Part shown: piece by piece, positions 54,438-63,351 of the stretch
Layout: each line of letters starts with the position of its first letter
Numbering within the stretch: position 1 is the stretch's first letter
DNA from: Acetobacteraceae bacterium
GTDB lineage: Bacteria; Pseudomonadota; Alphaproteobacteria; Acetobacterales; Acetobacteraceae
Direction: 5' to 3'
Length of the DNA stretch: 64,000 nucleotides
NCBI GenBank assembly: GCA_022842185.1
Contig: JALHQB010000017.1
Span: forward strand, 1-64,000
Translations under genes and position numbers: made by a program
Notes under the pieces: generated by a model
The model's database searches: none
Told to the model about the DNA's origin: nothing
What the model saw: the letters and a program-made list of their open reading frames with translations, nothing else

Positions 54438-55846
54438 CCGCCACCCTCCAGCGTGCCCCCCGGGCGCAGCATGTCCTCGGGGCGCACCCAACGGTCGAAA
54501 TCCTCGGGCGTCACATGGCCAAGCCGCCCGGCGGCATCCTTCAGCGTCAGGTCCTCGGCCAAGGCCAGCTTGGCGATCTGCACGGCCCGGTCATACCCGA
54601 TGCGCGGGTTGAGCGCGGTGACCAGCATCAGCGACTTCGCCATCTGGTCGGCGATGCGCGCGCGGTTGGGTTCCAGCTTCGCCACCATATGCGCCGCGAA
54701 GGACGCCGCGGCATCGCCCAGCAGCGTCGTGCTTTCCAGCACCGCCTGGATGATCACGGGCTTGAACACGTTCAGTTCCAGATGCCCCTGCGCGCCAGCG
54801 AAGGTCACGGTGGTCTGGTTGCCCATGACGCGGGCGGCCACCATGGTCAGCGCCTCGGACTGCGTCGGGTTGGTCTTGCCGGGCATGATGGAAGAGGACA
54901 GGCCATCGGCGGGGATCACCAACTCCCCGATCCCGGCGCGCGGGCCGGACCCCAGCAGCCGTACGTCATTCGCGATCTTGGTCAGCGAGACGGCGGCGGT
55001 GTTCAACGCGCCATGCAACTCCACGAAGGCATCATGCGCGGCCATGCCTTCGGATTTGTCGGGGTTGGGGGCGAAGGCCTCCCCGGTGCGTTCGGCCACG
55101 ATGGCGCAGAACGTCTCGGCGAAGGCGGCGTGGGTGTTCAGGCCGGTACCGGCCGCGGTGCCGCCCTGCGGCAGCAGCAACAGGCGGGGGATCGTATCGC
55201 TGACGCGCGCGATGGCGTTGCCCACCTGGCGCGCCCAGGTGGCGAATTCACCGCCGAGAGTGACCGGCACCGCATCCATCATATGCGTCCGGCCCAGCTT
55301 CACGATGTCCGCGTATTCGGCCGCCTTGGCGGTCAGCGCCGCGTGCAGGGCGGCAAGGCCCGGCAGCAGCCGGTGCCGCACCGCCTGGATGGCGGCGAGG
55401 TGCATCACGGTGGGGAAGGAATCATTCGACGATTGGCCACGATTGACGTGGTCATTCGGATGGATCGGCTTCCGCGTGCCCAGCTTCTGGCCAAGCATTT
55501 CATTGGCGCGGTTCGAGATCACCTCGTTCGCGTTCATGTTGGTCTGGGTGCCCGACCCCGTCTGCCAGACCGGAAGCGGGAAATCGGCGTCGCGGGCGCC
55601 GGATTCGACCTCGGCCGCGGCGGCCTTGATCGGTTCGGCGATGTCCTCGGGCAATTCGCCGAGCCGGCGGTTGGCCTCGGCAGACGCCCATTTCTGCAAC
55701 CCCGTGGCGCGGATGACGCCAGGGTCGAACCGCGCATCGCCGATGCGGAACAGCGCGCGGGCGCGTTCGGTCTGGGGTCCCCAATAGCGGTCGGCGGGGA
55801 TCTCGATGGTGCCGAGGCTGTCGGTTTCGGTGCGGGTGGCGGTCAT
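54434..55846 (-). CDS. fumC: Class II fumarate hydratase
   Basis: A 470-residue iron-independent fumarase interconverting fumarate and malate. The signature loop SSSIMPGKTNPTQSEAL carries the catalytic Ser, and SGTQTNMNANEVISNRA-type residues (GSGTQTNMNANEVISNRANE) appear earlier. A class I fumarase is encoded 2 kb away (57916), so the organism can switch between oxygen-stable and iron-sulfur forms. Its stop overlaps the start of a small RHH gene. Confidence 0.96.
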   Translation of the reverse strand: MTATRTETDSLGTIEIPADRYWGPQTERARALFRIGDARFDPGVIRATGLQKWASAEANRRLGELPEDIAEPIKAAAAEVESGARDADFPLPVWQTGSGTQTNMNANEVISNRANEMLGQKLGTRKPIHPNDHVNRGQSSNDSFPTVMHLAAIQAVRHRLLPGLAALHAALTAKAAEYADIVKLGRTHMMDAVPVTLGGEFATWARQVGNAIARVSDTIPRLLLLPQGGTAAGTGLNTHAAFAETFCAIVAERTGEAFAPNPDKSEGMAAHDAFVELHGALNTAAVSLTKIANDVRLLGSGPRAGIGELVIPADGLSSSIMPGKTNPTQSEALTMVAARVMGNQTTVTFAGAQGHLELNVFKPVIIQAVLESTTLLGDAAASFAAHMVAKLEPNRARIADQMAKSLMLVTALNPRIGYDRAVQIAKLALAEDLTLKDAAGRLGHVTPEDFDRWVRPEDMLRPGGTLEGGG

Positions 55847-55984
55847 GACGGCTCTCCGTACTGGCGCGCGGCCGGACCTGCGTGTGTGGTCCCGGCCCCG
55901 GCATTGAAGCTGGTCCGGACCACGCGCCTGCTCAAGCCTGTCGGCGGGTGATGGCGGTGGCGCGGGCGCTCACCGGCCGCTGCC

Positions 55985-56392
55985 TCAGTCCATCGACCCG
56001 TAGGTCGATATCTCGATCAGGTTGCCGTCCGGATCACGGCAGTACACCGAGGTGATCGGACCCAGCGCGCCGGCCTTGGGCACGGGTCCCAACGCCACGG
56101 CAACGCCGCATTGCTGCAGATGCGCGATAATCTGGTCGGCATCGACGGTGACGATGAAGCACAGATCGGCGGTGCCGGGGATGCCGCCGGCCGTGCCGGT
56201 CCACCATTCCTGCTGCGTCGCTTCCACCGGGCGGAGGTTGATCTTCTGACCGCCGAACTTCAGCGCGGTGCGGTTCTGCTCGCCGAATTCCTCGACCTCC
56301 ATCCCCAGCACGCGCTGGTACCAGGATGCCGAGATGGTCACGTCCCGGCAGGTGACGACCAGGTGGTCAAGGCGATCGACGGCAAAGCGCAT
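55985..56392 (-). CDS. VOC-superfamily protein (glyoxalase/dioxygenase fold)
   Basis: A 135-residue protein of two beta-alpha-beta-beta-beta modules. DRLDHLVVTCRDVTISASWY opens the first module (metal-ligand-type His10) and ITSVYCRDPDGNLIEIS closes the second (metal-ligand-type Glu). It resembles virulence-associated/biphenyl-diol-like VOC proteins. Substrate unknown. It lies 64 nt downstream of the YXWGXW gene. Confidence 0.88.
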   Translation of the reverse strand: MRFAVDRLDHLVVTCRDVTISASWYQRVLGMEVEEFGEQNRTALKFGGQKINLRPVEATQQEWWTGTAGGIPGTADLCFIVTVDADQIIAHLQQCGVAVALGPVPKAGALGPITSVYCRDPDGNLIEISTYGSMD

Positions 56393-56456
56393 GTCGGTTC
56401 CTGGAACAAGGGCGGCCCCGCCCTGTACAGGCCCGGGGCCGCCGTGTCACCCGCGG

Positions 56457-56780
56457 TCAGTCGCGGTCCCAGCGGCCGGGCTGGTAGCGCCAGCGGTCGC
56501 CATCCTGGTCCCAGCGCGGCTGGGCATAGCGGCGGCCGCGCCGGTCGCGGACCCAATGGCCTTCCTGCCAGACATGGCGGCGGCCGTTCCAGCGGTAATG
56601 TCCATCGACCCAGGTTTGGCCGCGCCGCGGCGGGGGCGGGCGTCGCGCATAGGGCGGCGGCGGTGGGGGGCCGAGGTTCAGCGTGATGCTCTGCGCTTCG
56701 ACGGTCGTGGGCAGGGCAAGGCCGGCCGCAGCCGCGACAAACGCGGGAAGTGCGGCAAAGAGGCCTCGGCGGCTGGTCAT
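56457..56780 (-). CDS. Small exported YXWGXW-repeat protein
   Basis: 107 residues with a signal peptide (MTSRRGLFAALPAFVAAAAG, probable cleavage after VEA). A proline run is followed by tandem Trp/Arg-rich repeats of the YXWGXW type (WVDGHYRWNGRRHVWQEGHW; RWRYQPGRWDRD). The family is periplasmic or outer-membrane associated with no known function. AAGGAG about nine bases before the ATG at 56780 supports the start. Confidence 0.85.
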   Translation of the reverse strand: MTSRRGLFAALPAFVAAAAGLALPTTVEAQSITLNLGPPPPPPYARRPPPPRRGQTWVDGHYRWNGRRHVWQEGHWVRDRRGRRYAQPRWDQDGDRWRYQPGRWDRD

Positions 56781-56950
56781 GAAATCGTTCTCCTTCGGCG
56801 GGCGGTGTGACTCCGCCCATACGCGACAGCCTCCGCCCGTCCTGGGGCGATGCGGAGGCAATGTTGCTGCGAAGGGTAACGACCTGTTGCGAAGTGGGTT
56901 GCCCGTTGCGCCTTGCGCGCGGTCCGGCGCCGGCGCCTGGCGGCGGGTCG

Positions 56951-57343
56951 TCAGGCCGTGGCGCGACGGCGGGCGGTGACCTCGATCTCGATCTTCATCG
57001 CGTCCGTCTGCAGGCCGGCATGGATCAGTGTCGAGGCTGGCTTGGCGCGGCCAAGGTACTGCTTCAGGACGGGCCAGCAGGGTTCCCAATCGGCGCGGTC
57101 CGGCACGATGAACAGCACGCGTACCACGTCATCCAGGGTCGCATCGGCCTGGGCCAGCGCGGCGGCGATGTTGCGGAAGGCCTGGTCACATTGCGATACG
57201 ACATCGGGCTCAATGGTCATGGTCGTGTAGTCGTAGCCGGTGGTGCCCGACACCCAGATGTCGTCGCCGATGACGACGGCGCGGGAATAGCCGATCTCAT
57301 CCTCGAACTTCGAACCGGAAGAGATGTGGCGGCGGTCGGTCAT
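56951..57343 (-). CDS. RidA/YjgF-family protein
   Basis: A 130-residue RidA-like protein. It begins ISSGSKFEDEIGYSRAVVIG and contains VSQCDQAFRNIAAALAQADA and the C-terminal IEIEVTARR, which holds the family's usual active-site-ring position. True RidA deaminates reactive enamines using a conserved Arg; whether this member is RidA or a diverged paralogue (Rid1-7) is not settled. It lies 44 nt downstream of the DUF1272 gene. Confidence 0.88.
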   Translation of the reverse strand: MTDRRHISSGSKFEDEIGYSRAVVIGDDIWVSGTTGYDYTTMTIEPDVVSQCDQAFRNIAAALAQADATLDDVVRVLFIVPDRADWEPCWPVLKQYLGRAKPASTLIHAGLQTDAMKIEIEVTARRRATA

Positions 57344-57387
57344 CGGGGTGGTCCTTGCAATGCGGTCTGGCGCCAGCGCGCCGGGCT

Positions 57388-57645
57388 TCAGGCGACGACG
57401 GGACCGCCGCAGCGGTCCGGGCGGTGGATTCGGTCGGTCGAGGCGGGGAATTTTGCGAGCTTGTCTGCCGGGCGGATCGGGCGCGGCACCAGGTTGCCGC
57501 CGCAGTTGGGGCAGAGGCTGCCGGGCAGCTTGGTGCGCGCGCAATCGACGCACCAGGTGCATTCGAACGAACAGATCAGCGCGGCCCGGCTTTCCGGCGG
57601 AAGGTCACGGCCGCAGCATTCGCAATTGGGGCGGAGGGCGAGCAT
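57388..57645 (-). CDS. DUF1272 small cysteine-rich protein
   Basis: 85 residues. The first half matches DUF1272: LRPNCECCGRDLPPESRAA and ICSFECTWCVDCARTKL, then CPNCGGNLVPRP, giving several CxxC pairs suited to zinc. The tail (KLAKFPASTDRIHRP) is typical too. The role is unknown. It follows the frameshifted DUF2798 gene by 18 nt. Confidence 0.9.
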   Translation of the reverse strand: MLALRPNCECCGRDLPPESRAALICSFECTWCVDCARTKLPGSLCPNCGGNLVPRPIRPADKLAKFPASTDRIHRPDRCGGPVVA

Positions 57646-57663
57646 GGGCCGTGTTCTCCTTCG

Positions 57664-57919
57664 TCAGGGCGGGGTCACGATGCGGGCGACGAGCCGGCGG
57701 ACGGCCGGCAGGACGACCAGCATGGTCGGAAAGGCGACGGCCCAGGAACTGGCCCAGGCCAGCGGCCAGCGGCCATCGGGCGAGGAAGTCCCACCCGGGC
57801 CCCAATGCGAGCAGCGTCGAGATGCCGGAGATGACGCACGTCATGACCATCGTCAGCAGCAATACCGTCAGCGGCCCGGTGAAGCGGGCCGGCAGGCGCC
57901 GATCGATGGTGGCACTCAC
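57664..57919 (-). pseudogene. DUF2798 membrane protein, frameshifted by a 7-bp tandem duplication
   Basis: From the GTG at 57919, overlapping the fumA stop (GTGA), the frame encodes a DUF2798-like start (PLTVLLLTMVMTCVISGIST) and the segment GWDFLARWPL. It then leaves the family. In another frame the expected second helix continues (WASSWAVAFPTMLVVLPAVR) to a TGA at 57664. The shift coincides with a perfect tandem heptamer AGCGGCC-AGCGGCC (57761-57774). Removing one copy joins both halves in frame as ...RWPLAWASSWAVAF.... It could be a real mutation, a phase-variable site or a sequencing/assembly error. Confidence 0.85.
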
Positions 57920-59580
57920 TCCAGCCCCTCATAGAAGTCATTCCCCTTGTCATCGACGACGATGAACGCCGGGAAATCCTCGACCTCGATCTTCCAAACC
58001 GCTTCCATGCCGAGCTCCGGATACTCCAGCACCTCGACCTTGCGGATGCAGTCCTGTGCGAGGCGTGCCGCCGGGCCGCCGACCGAACCGAGATAGAAGC
58101 CACCGTACTTTTTGCAGGCGTTCAGCACGGCCTTGGACCGATTGCCCTTGGCCAGCATGACCAGCGAACCACCATGGGCCTGGAAGGATTCGACGTAGGA
58201 ATCCATCCGCCCCGCCGTGGTCGGACCAAACGAACCGGTCGCCATGCCTTCGGGCGTCTTGGCCGGGCCGGCGTAATAGACCGGGTGGTCCTTGATGTAT
58301 TGCGGCAGGCCCTGGCCGGCGTCGATGCGTTCCTGCAACTTCGCATGGGCGATGTCGCGGGCCACCACGATGGTGCCGGTCAATGATACGCGGGTCTTGA
58401 CCGGGTATTGCGACAGCGTCGCACGGATCTGGTCCATCGGCTGATTCAGGTCGATCTTCACGACCTCCCCGCCCAGGATGTCATCGGTGTGCTCGGGCAG
58501 GTAGTGAGCCGGTTCGTGTTCCAGCTCCTCCAGGAAGATGCCCTCCGGGGTGATCTTCGCCTTGATCTGGCGGTCCGCGGAACAGGACACGCCGATGCCG
58601 ATGGGCAGCGACGCGCCATGCCGCGCCAGCCGCACCACCCGCACATCGTGGCAGAAATATTTGCCGCCGAACTGCGCGCCGATGCCGAGATTCTGCGTCA
58701 ACTTGTGGATCTCGGCCTCAAGCTCCGTGTCGCGGATCGCGTGGCCGGATTTGTCGCCCTTGGTCGGCAGCGCATCGAGCCATTTGGTCGAGCCCAGCTT
58801 CACCGTCTTGAGGTTCATCTCCGCGCTGGTGCCGCCGATCACGATGGACAGGTGATAGGGCGGGCAGGCGGAGGTGCCGAGCGTCTTTACCTTCTCCTCG
58901 ATGAAGGCGAGCAGCTTGGGCTTGTTCAACACCGCGCGGGTCTGCTGGTACAGGAAGGTCTTGTTGGCCGACCCGCCGCCCTTGAGGATGAACATCAGGT
59001 GCATCTCATCGGCGTGGTGGTCGCCGGGCTGCGCCATGATGGAGAATTCGACCGGCAGGTTGTTGCCGGAATTGGCTTCCTCGAACATCGAGATCGGCGC
59101 CATCATCGAATAGCGCAGGTTGGTCTCGGTGTAGGTGCGGGCCACGCCCCAGGACAGCGCTTCCTCCTCATCGCCCTCGACCCAAACGCGCTGGCCCTTC
59201 TTGCCGAAGACGATGGCGGTGCCGGTGTCCTGGCACATCGGTAGCACGCCGCCGGCGGCGATATTGGCGTTCTTCAGCAGGTCGAGTGCCACGAAGCGGT
59301 CATTCGCCGAGGCTTCCGGGTCGCTGAGGATCGTGGCGAGCTGACGCAGATGCGCCGGGCGCAGCAGGTGGGAGACCTCGTGGCAGGCGTGGAAGGCGAG
59401 TTCGGACAGCGCCTCCGGCTTGACCTTCAGGACACGCTTGCCCTCGACCTCGATCACCGAGACGCCGGCGATGTCGAGCTTGCGATAAGGCGTGGTGTCC
59501 TCGCCCAGCGGGAACATGGTCGAGAATTGATATCCGGCCGGCCGTGCGGGAGCGGCGGCATCGTCGAGCGGCGGGGTCAT
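57916..59580 (-). CDS. fumA: Class I fumarate hydratase ([4Fe-4S])
   Basis: A 554-residue iron-sulfur fumarase with both catalytic domains fused, as in FumA/FumB. Cluster ligands are Cys116 ([10 protein letters not shown]), Cys239 (SACPPYHLS) and Cys333 (VSCSADRQ), matching known class I spacing. The C-terminal domain has [20 protein letters not shown]. It is oxygen-sensitive by family. The ATG at 59580 was chosen because the protein start then matches family length. Its stop overlaps the DUF2798 GTG. Confidence 0.95.
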   Translation of the reverse strand: MTPPLDDAAAPARPAGYQFSTMFPLGEDTTPYRKLDIAGVSVIEVEGKRVLKVKPEALSELAFHACHEVSHLLRPAHLRQLATILSDPEASANDRFVALDLLKNANIAAGGVLPMCQDTGTAIVFGKKGQRVWVEGDEEEALSWGVARTYTETNLRYSMMAPISMFEEANSGNNLPVEFSIMAQPGDHHADEMHLMFILKGGGSANKTFLYQQTRAVLNKPKLLAFIEEKVKTLGTSACPPYHLSIVIGGTSAEMNLKTVKLGSTKWLDALPTKGDKSGHAIRDTELEAEIHKLTQNLGIGAQFGGKYFCHDVRVVRLARHGASLPIGIGVSCSADRQIKAKITPEGIFLEELEHEPAHYLPEHTDDILGGEVVKIDLNQPMDQIRATLSQYPVKTRVSLTGTIVVARDIAHAKLQERIDAGQGLPQYIKDHPVYYAGPAKTPEGMATGSFGPTTAGRMDSYVESFQAHGGSLVMLAKGNRSKAVLNACKKYGGFYLGSVGGPAARLAQDCIRKVEVLEYPELGMEAVWKIEVEDFPAFIVVDDKGNDFYEGLE

Positions 59581-59735
59581 GCGGTTTCTCCGGGGCGCGG
59601 GACTGGGCCGCGCATGGGATGGTCGTAGCAAAGGGTGGGGTGGGGCGGCAAACCACGCGCTTTACGACCGGCCCCAAGCAGGAGAGCACGGCGCGACCGT
59701 GAGCCGGCGACAAGGCGCCCTGCGCGCGCCAAGGC

Positions 59736-59757
59736 GCGCGGCCCGGATGGGCCGCGC
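59736..59757. other. GC-rich hairpin between sspB and fumA
   Basis: A perfect 9-bp stem, GCGCGGCCC/GGGCCGCGC, around a GGAT loop, in the 203-nt gap downstream of sspB and upstream of fumA. A second small palindrome CTGAGGGCTCAG lies at 59765-59776, next to the sspB stop. Neither is followed by a T run, so a terminator role is only possible. Confidence 0.45.
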
Positions 59758-59783
59758 CCACCGTCTGAGGGCTCAGAAAAGTA

Positions 59784-60293
59784 TCAGCTTTCCTTGGCGG
59801 GCTTGCGCCGGAAAGCGTCCAGGCTGACCACCTGGGCTGGACCGGCGGGCGGTTCCTCGGCGGCGGGCTCGGCAGCGACCTCCGGCTCGTCATTCGCCGG
59901 GGCTGCGTCCATTCCCATCACCGGAAACCGCAGCCCGAAGCGCACATGCGGGTCGTGGAACATGGTCAGCGCGCCGAACGGCACCACGAGACGCGAGGGC
60001 ACGCCGCCGAAGAACAGGGTCACTTCGAAACGGCCGGCGGCGCGGTCGACGATCAGGTTCTCATACTGGTGCTGCACGACGATCGTGATTTCCTGCGGAT
60101 AGCGAGCCTTGAGATGGCCCGGCACCGAGGTGCCCGGATGGTCAGTCCGGAAGGTCAGGTAGAAATGATGCTCGCCTGGCAGGCCCTGGGCCTGGGCGTA
60201 CTCGATCGCGCGGATGGCGACCTCGCGCAGGGCTTCCTCGGCCCAGACATCATAGGGCATCAGGCTGTCGGGCGGAGGGGCGTCGTCGCTCAT
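59784..60293 (-). CDS. sspB: SspB, ClpXP adaptor for ssrA-tagged proteins (alpha type)
   Basis: A 169-residue SspB-alpha protein. The folded domain covers residues 10-125 (MPYDVWAEEALREVAIRAIE; GHLKARYPQEITIVVQHQYE; LFFGGVPSRLVVPFGALTMF). A flexible Ala/Pro/Glu-rich linker ends in a short ClpX-binding tail (VVSLDAFRRKP). It delivers tmRNA-tagged peptides to ClpXP. The ssrA gene itself lies directly upstream on the same strand, so tag and adaptor genes are adjacent. Confidence 0.95.
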   Translation of the reverse strand: MSDDAPPPDSLMPYDVWAEEALREVAIRAIEYAQAQGLPGEHHFYLTFRTDHPGTSVPGHLKARYPQEITIVVQHQYENLIVDRAAGRFEVTLFFGGVPSRLVVPFGALTMFHDPHVRFGLRFPVMGMDAAPANDEPEVAAEPAAEEPPAGPAQVVSLDAFRRKPAKES

Positions 60294-60329
60294 GCGGCCA
60301 TCTATGGCAGGTCGGTGGCGGTTGCCAAG

Positions 60330-60615
60330 AGAAGTGGGGGGCTTCTGTTGCCCGGTGCCCCCCGAACCGCGCTTACCTATCTCTAGGCAGCGAGCGCCAC
60401 GTTCTCGCGAACGTTATCATTGGCACTTGTGATTTAGCCCGATAACGGCGGTACAATGCCGGGCAAAAGACGGATCTTTACCGCGCGCGTCGAGCCTATT
60501 TCGCCCCCATCTGCCGCTGATAAGGCGGGTTGATGGTGGAGGCGCCGGGTACCGCCCCCGGGTCCGCAACGCTTATTCCAGCCGCCGTTTATCACCATAG
60601 TCACCGAAGTGACCC
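60330..60615 (-). ncRNA. ssrA: tmRNA, circularly permuted two-piece form
   Basis: On the minus strand the acceptor piece comes first and ends GGCGCCTCCACCA (CCA at 60536-60534), preceded by the T-arm CCGGG...CCCGG. After a 25-nt intervening loop (60533-60509) the coding piece starts at 60508 with GGGGGCGAAATAGGCTCGAC. Its GGGGGCG pairs with CGCCTCC to rebuild the acceptor stem, with one G·U. The tag frame at 60424-60383 reads ANDNVRENVALAA-stop, the alphaproteobacterial form. A UUCG-capped hairpin (GTCAC/GTGAC, about 60600-60613) is near the 5' end. The outer ends are estimates. Confidence 0.95.
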
Positions 60616-60655
60616 TCGATATATAGGCCAAGGCCGCGTGGATTTCGAGGGGGAA
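60616..60655 (-). promoter_or_regulatory. Probable ssrA promoter
   Basis: The 40-odd bases between the M20 gene stop and the ssrA 5' end contain CTATATAT (60626-60619), a candidate -10, within an inverted repeat CCCTCGA/TCGAGGG. A good -35 is not obvious. Position supports it more than sequence does. Confidence 0.4.
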
Positions 60656-61828
60656 TTATGTGCCCCCGCCATCGCGCGTCAGCCCGCGTTCCACCACGCG
60701 GGCATACAGAGCCGCGCCATAGGGAATGGTCTCATCATTGAACTGATAATGCGGGTTGTGCGGCATCGCACCAGGCCCGTTGCCGACATGGATGTACGCC
60801 CCGGGCACCTTCTCCATCATGAAGGAGAAATCCTCCGACCCCATGCCCGGCGGGTTGTCGCGCGCGACCTTCTCGCTGCCCACCAGCTCGGCGGCGGCCT
60901 CGGCATAGGCTTCGGTCTGCGTCGCGTCGTTGATGGTGGGTGCGAAGATGAGCCGCCACGACAGCGTGGCGGTGGCGCCGAAGCCGGCGGCGACACCTTC
61001 GGCCACGCGACGCATCGAATCCTCGATCTGCTCGCCGACCTCGCGGGTGAAGAAGCGCGCGGTGCCGGAGATCGTCGCGGTTTCGGGAATGACGTTGTAG
61101 GCCTCCCCACCCACCACCTTGGTCACGGAGACCACGGCTGGGTCGCGCGGGGACAGGGTGCGGCTGACGATGGATTGCAGCGCCGTGGTGATGTGGCAGG
61201 CCGCCAGCACCGGGTCGATGGACGCTTCCGGCCGCGCGCCATGCGACCCCTTGCCATGCACCAGGATGTCGAAGAAGGCGCCGCCCGCCGCGGTCGGGCC
61301 GGTGCGGATGCCGTATTGCCCGACCGGCATGCCAGGGCGGTTGTGCATGCCGTAGATGGCGTCGCACGGGAAACGCTCGAACAACCGGTCCTCCAGCATC
61401 GCCAGGGCGCCGCCGCAGCCTTCCTCCCCGGGCTGGAAGATGAAATGGACGATGCCGTCGAAATTGCGGGTTTCGGCCAGGTATTTGGCTGCACCCAGTA
61501 ACATGGTGGTGTGGCCGTCATGGCCGCAGGCATGCATCACGCCCTTGGTCGTGGAACGGTAGGAGACGTCGTTCAGTTCCTCGATCGGCAGGGCGTCCAT
61601 ATCGGCGCGCAGGCCGATGGCGCGATTACCGGTGCCGTTGCGCAGTACGCCGACCACGCCGGTGACGCCGACGCCCCGATGCACCTCGATCCCCCAGGAT
61701 TCGAGTTTGCGAGCGACGATCTCGGCGGTGCGGTGCTCGGCCATGCCGAGTTCGGGATGGGCGTGGAAATCCTGCCGGATTGCGGTCAGTTCAGCCTGGT
61801 CGCGGCGGATGGCGTCGAGGGGGGACAT
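60656..61828 (-). CDS. M20-family amidohydrolase (hippurate hydrolase/aminoacylase-like)
   Basis: A 390-residue M20D-type metal amidohydrolase. Metal and catalytic segments are MHACGHDGHTTMLL (Cys101, His103), QPGEEGCGG (Glu135-136) and GSHGARPEASIDPV. It cleaves N-acyl or amide bonds in small molecules (hippurate, N-acyl amino acids, IAA conjugates); the exact substrate is unknown. No signal peptide. It lies just upstream of ssrA on the same strand and divergent from thyX. Confidence 0.93.
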   Translation of the reverse strand: MSPLDAIRRDQAELTAIRQDFHAHPELGMAEHRTAEIVARKLESWGIEVHRGVGVTGVVGVLRNGTGNRAIGLRADMDALPIEELNDVSYRSTTKGVMHACGHDGHTTMLLGAAKYLAETRNFDGIVHFIFQPGEEGCGGALAMLEDRLFERFPCDAIYGMHNRPGMPVGQYGIRTGPTAAGGAFFDILVHGKGSHGARPEASIDPVLAACHITTALQSIVSRTLSPRDPAVVSVTKVVGGEAYNVIPETATISGTARFFTREVGEQIEDSMRRVAEGVAAGFGATATLSWRLIFAPTINDATQTEAYAEAAAELVGSEKVARDNPPGMGSEDFSFMMEKVPGAYIHVGNGPGAMPHNPHYQFNDETIPYGAALYARVVERGLTRDGGGT

Positions 61829-61979
61829 GGCGGTTCCGTTTCCTGGTTGGCGCCATGCTGCACCGGCTTCCGGCGGCGGCCCAGCCCCCGGGGCGCGTCA
61901 TCTCCCCTTGGCGGGCCGGCCGGTGCCCGCCTATTACGCGCGCTGAAGCGGCGTCCTGCCGCTCCCGAAGGGGATGGGC

Positions 61980-62921
61980 ATGGCGCTGACCACCGACCAG
62001 CAACAGGAAATCGACGCGGCGCGCGCCGCCGAGGGCCGCACGCGCCGCCCGACCGTGCCGGCGTTGGATGCGATGCTGTTCCAGGCGATTCCGGTGCTCG
62101 ACCACGGTTTCGTGCGCGTCATCGACTATATGGGCGACGATGCCGCCATCGTGCAGGCGGCGCGTGTGTCATACGGTCGTGGCACCCGCGCGGCGAATGA
62201 GGATCGCGGCCTGATCCGTTATCTGATGCGGCATCGTCATTCGACGCCTTTCGAGATGTGCGAGATCAAGTATCACATCAAATTGCCGATCTTCATCGCC
62301 CGCCAATGGATCCGCCACCGCACCGCCAATGTGAACGAGTATTCGGCGCGGTATTCCATCCTGGACCGGGAATTCTACATCCCCGCGCCGGACCATCTGG
62401 CGGCGCAGTCGGCGGTGAACCGGCAGGGCCGCGGTGATCTGCTGCAGGGTGAGGAAGCCGCCCGGGTTCTGGACCTGCTGCGGGAGGATGCGACCCGCAA
62501 CTACGACCATTACCTGGACATGCTGAATGAATCGGAGGACGGGTCCCCCCGCGACCCCGGCCGGCAGGGCCTGGCGCGGGAATTGGCGCGGATGAACCTG
62601 ACGCTGAACGCCTATACGCAATGGTATTGGAAGACCGACCTGCACAATCTGCTCAACTTCCTGTCCCTGCGCGCCGATGCCCACGCCCAGTATGAAATCC
62701 GTGCCTATGCCGAGGCGATGCTGGACACGGTGAAGGCCTGGGTGCCCATGGCCTTCGACTCCTTCAGCGACTATCGCCTGGGTGCCGTCACGCTGTCCGC
62801 CCAGATGATGGGCATCGTGCGGCGCATGCTGGCGGGGGAGGCGGTGACCCAGGACGGGTCCGGCCTGTCCAAGCGCGAATGGCGGGAATTGATGGACATG
62901 CTTGGCCGCGGCGCCGCCTGA
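61980..62921 (+). CDS. thyX: FAD-dependent thymidylate synthase
   Basis: A 313-residue flavin-dependent thymidylate synthase. The signature RHRX7S reads [11 protein letters not shown] (112-122), and RHRHSTPFE (84-92) is the second conserved stretch. It makes dTMP with folate, FAD and NADPH, replacing ThyA. AAGGGG six nt upstream supports the ATG at 61980 over one two codons earlier. A small membrane-protein gene follows after four bases. Confidence 0.96.
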   Translation: MALTTDQQQEIDAARAAEGRTRRPTVPALDAMLFQAIPVLDHGFVRVIDYMGDDAAIVQAARVSYGRGTRAANEDRGLIRYLMRHRHSTPFEMCEIKYHIKLPIFIARQWIRHRTANVNEYSARYSILDREFYIPAPDHLAAQSAVNRQGRGDLLQGEEAARVLDLLREDATRNYDHYLDMLNESEDGSPRDPGRQGLARELARMNLTLNAYTQWYWKTDLHNLLNFLSLRADAHAQYEIRAYAEAMLDTVKAWVPMAFDSFSDYRLGAVTLSAQMMGIVRRMLAGEAVTQDGSGLSKREWRELMDMLGRGAA

Positions 62922-62925
62922 GGCC

Positions 62926-63171
62926 ATGAGCGGCAACGCCAAGGGGCGCGCGACCCCGAAGCGCGCCGCCCCGCGCGGGCGGGCCAAGAAGGTCGCCAGC
63001 CGCTGGGCCGCCCTTGGCCCCGCGACCCGGCGATGGGTGTTCATCGGCGGCTTCACCCTGGCGCTGCTGGTCGGTCTGCCGCTGATCCATGCCCTGATGG
63101 GGGAGGTGGCGGCGATCCTGATCGGCACCTTCATCTTCGGCTTCGTCGTCGGGCGGATGACCCACAAGTAA
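62926..63171 (+). CDS. Small membrane protein of unknown function
   Basis: 81 residues. A basic N-terminal 35 residues (KGRATPKRAAPRGRAKKVA) is followed by two closely spaced hydrophobic helices (WVFIGGFTLALLVGLPLIHAL and EVAAILIGTFIFGFVVGRM). It starts four bases after thyX with a weak TGAGG. No known family is recognised. The next 180 nt, to the uricase gene, shows nothing recognisable. Confidence 0.75.
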   Translation: MSGNAKGRATPKRAAPRGRAKKVASRWAALGPATRRWVFIGGFTLALLVGLPLIHALMGEVAAILIGTFIFGFVVGRMTHK

Positions 63172-63351
63172 TCGAGCCTGTGCTGTTGCGCCGGTGCCTG
63201 CCGCATGAATTGCGCCCGCCGCTCGAATCCGGAATTCTGCTCCCGGCGCTCGTCGCGGTCGACCTGGACGCCCCCCCCTTTGCCGGCGTCGGCCGCGCAC
63301 AGAAGGCGCAGGGCGTCGCCACAGCCGAGCATGTTTGAAGGGGACTCGACC

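Noticed and set aside
63172..63351. A small gene between the thyX-linked membrane protein and uricase
   Set aside because: Open frames here lack a ribosome-binding site and recognisable composition, and the longest is a shadow of the preceding gene.
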